A DNA stretch of 20,809 nucleotides from Alectoria sarmentosa (Eukaryota > Ascomycota > Lecanoromycetes > Lecanorales > Parmeliaceae): the NCBI GenBank assembly GCA_009733775.1, contig WOGZ01000467.1, positions 1 through 20,809 on the forward strand, written 5' to 3'. The translations under genes and the position numbers were made by a program. Below the pieces are notes generated by a model. That model was not told where the DNA came from and did no database searches. It saw nothing but the letters and a program-made list of their open reading frames with translations. Shown here piece after piece: positions 19,196 through 20,809 of this stretch (its first letter is position 1; the number at the start of each line of letters is the position of its first letter).

Positions 19196-20809
19196 CGCAT
19201 ACGCTGCTCATAGAAATACTGCACTACTGCAACACTGCAAAAGAATTTCTGAAACCGGGCATGCTATCTAGTTGGCGCGGTAGCTATCTGTAGATCCAAC
19301 ATGGCAGCTGCACAGGACGATAAAAGCAAGATTTCGAGGCCGTACTCTGAAAAAATAAAACGAGTAATTATTGACCACTTAAAGAGCGTGAGCATCATTT
19401 TGAGTTTAGGCGGGCAACTATGTCTACTTGCTTGTACGCGTACTTCCATTATAGCCTTACATGGAGGAACGAAATCTCGAATTCGCAGGACAGCTATCAT
19501 CTTGACTGGGAGTGGAAGGGAAGGATTGATGGTGCAACCTCATATGGCTTGCAGAGCAGTCTCGAAGGCATGAAGAGGAAAAGCAGACACATCTAATAGC
19601 GGGTCACTTGTGTAAATAGTATTTGGGCCAGACGATCGGTCAAAGGTCTTATGATGCCTGGAATCTCATGAACTCGGTCATCTCGAGAAGAGTGGAAAAA
19701 CGAGAAATGGACCTGTGAAATGGGTGTCTGAAGCCTGGCATTCCGCAATAAAATTCTTGCGCTGTGTAGAAACGAAACTTCGCGTCCTCGCCTGTCACAA
19801 GTCGCAGGCGTCATCTCCGCTATGAATGGACGATCAAGAGACACCCATTTGCTTGCGTAGCTGACTACCCCGCTTATATCAGCATCACTGGTTCAAAGTA
19901 ATATCTTTCCTCTTTCTCAACCTCGTCTGGTTCAAATAGAGAGCGATTTCGTAGAGTTTGTCTTCGTATGCCATTGATCCTGGATTGTCTCGTGCCGAAA
20001 AATCCTCTCTTTGGTATCAGTAACCGGCGAGGTAAGTGCCTATCCACCTGAATGGGATATGTCACTGTCTCGCTGTCCGAGTCTTGTGCAATCCCAGGAG
20101 CGTTATTTCTCTTCCGGGTTTCGCCGGAGACTAGTAACAGATAACGTGCCTCAGGTCAATCGTATCCCAATTGCGCACCACACCAGAGCCATTCAGTCCT
20201 TGAGGGTTAGGTGAATTGCTCGAATAAGTGAAGCTGATACACAATGACTGGAGAAACACATCGCCCAAGTTGGCACCACAACGACTCCGCATGAATTCTT
20301 TCTTCTTGGCCACTCCCTCTGCGAAAATCAATAGGTCTTTACAAGAGGGCCACTCTGTTCCGGAAAGACGTAATCCAAGCGGTCCCACTGCAAACGTATA
20401 TTGAATATGCGGAGAGTGCAAATTGTTGGAGCAATCTCAGGTCACGATAGTGCGGCTTTAAGACGGGAGATCCTGGACGTAAGGTTGTATGAAAATGTCT
20501 CGTGAAACACCCTCCCAGGCAAAGTTTCCGATATGTGAACAGCAGTGCTACCATCCCCGTACTGCGTAACGCTCAAACGTCACAATGACACAGAACACCG
20601 GCGATGACTCGGAAATGAGGCATTCCGAAGCTCACGCGGATTGACCTTGAAATTGCGCTGAATAATAGGAAAAATAAGGAGTGAAAAGCATGTCGAAAAG
20701 CTGCGCCATCCAAAATTGTCTAAAATTTCAGCCTGAGCCACTGGACTAACGTGTATTTAGCGTATTCAAAACCAGTTGGAATGTCTTGGCACTTTTCGTC
20801 GCTGCTCCC
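19196..20809 (-). pseudogene. Unrecognised coding-like region broken by successive frameshifts, running off the window end
   Basis: On the minus strand, consecutive segments in changing frames look like one protein. About 20579-20400 reads SVTQYGDGSTAVHISE and TSRISRLKAALS, then a stop, then PEIAPTICTLRIF. About 20390-20155 reads VGPLGLRLSGTEWPSCKDLL and KKEFMRSRCGANLGDVFLQS. About 20153-19888 reads PEARYLLLVSGETRKRN and TVTYPIQVDRHLPRRLLIPK. About 19888-19610 reads SDADISGVVSYASKWVSLDR and VHFSFFHSSRDDRVHEIPG. From about 19610, SDPLLDVSAFPLHAFETALQ. Segments abut without intron-sized gaps, so splicing does not explain the frame changes; single-base deletions do. Upstream of 20580 more coding-like pieces reach the window edge (VNPRELRNASF, PTGFEYAKYTLVQWLRLKF). 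The closing part, 19196-19600, is less clear. I cannot assign a family, and the call rests on visual coding character. Confidence 0.38.

Noticed and set aside
19301..19573. Plus-strand 90-residue open frame beginning MAAAQDDKSK
   Set aside because: It has an ATG and balanced composition, but no motif or flanking exon, and it overlaps the coding-like minus strand; neither strand can be supported here with confidence.
1..20809. CRISPR arrays, rRNA/tRNA genes, complete transposons or terminal inverted repeats
   Set aside because: No spaced direct repeats, recognisable RNA gene signatures, transposase motifs or paired terminal repeats were seen by eye.

Overview
The window looks like genomic DNA of a filamentous ascomycete (Pezizomycotina). 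The grounds are short introns of 51-62 nt with GT..AG ends, compact intergenic spaces, a fungal rhodopsin-like membrane protein, a Ste50-type SAM/RA adaptor and the remnant of a non-reducing polyketide synthase. No species can be named from the sequence alone.

Layout. (1) 1-8050 is an accessory block full of broken genes. It holds a DHA1-type MFS transporter remnant (minus strand; helices 1-4 run directly into helix 12), an orphan thioesterase domain of a melanin/naphthopyrone-type non-reducing PKS spread over three frames, one intact five-exon rhodopsin-like seven-helix protein gene (4531-5959, 399 aa), and an FAD-dependent monooxygenase with three in-frame stops and a damaged GD motif. A PKS piece, an MFS exporter and an FAD monooxygenase within 7 kb suggest the fossil of a polyketide gene cluster. 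(2) 9004-17809 is a conserved housekeeping block: EDC3 (LSm-FDF-YjeF_N mRNA decapping enhancer, 766 aa), a U-box cyclophilin (564 aa), convergent STE50 (552 aa), then a small secreted Ser/Thr-rich protein, probably GPI-anchored (273 aa). All four appear intact, and I placed the introns of the first three. (3) About 18591-20809 has no intact gene. Its minus strand carries a run of coding-like segments that hand over from one frame to the next without a gap, as expected of a decayed gene (or of systematic indel errors). I do not recognise the protein.

How the genes work together. The housekeeping genes act in unrelated processes: mRNA decay in P-bodies, spliceosome-associated proline isomerisation or ubiquitylation, and MAPK signalling. 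They are neighbours rather than an operon-like unit. The accessory genes could once have formed a biosynthesis-and-export unit, but only the rhodopsin-like gene is still readable end to end. No tRNA, rRNA, CRISPR array, complete transposon or plasmid-type element was seen.
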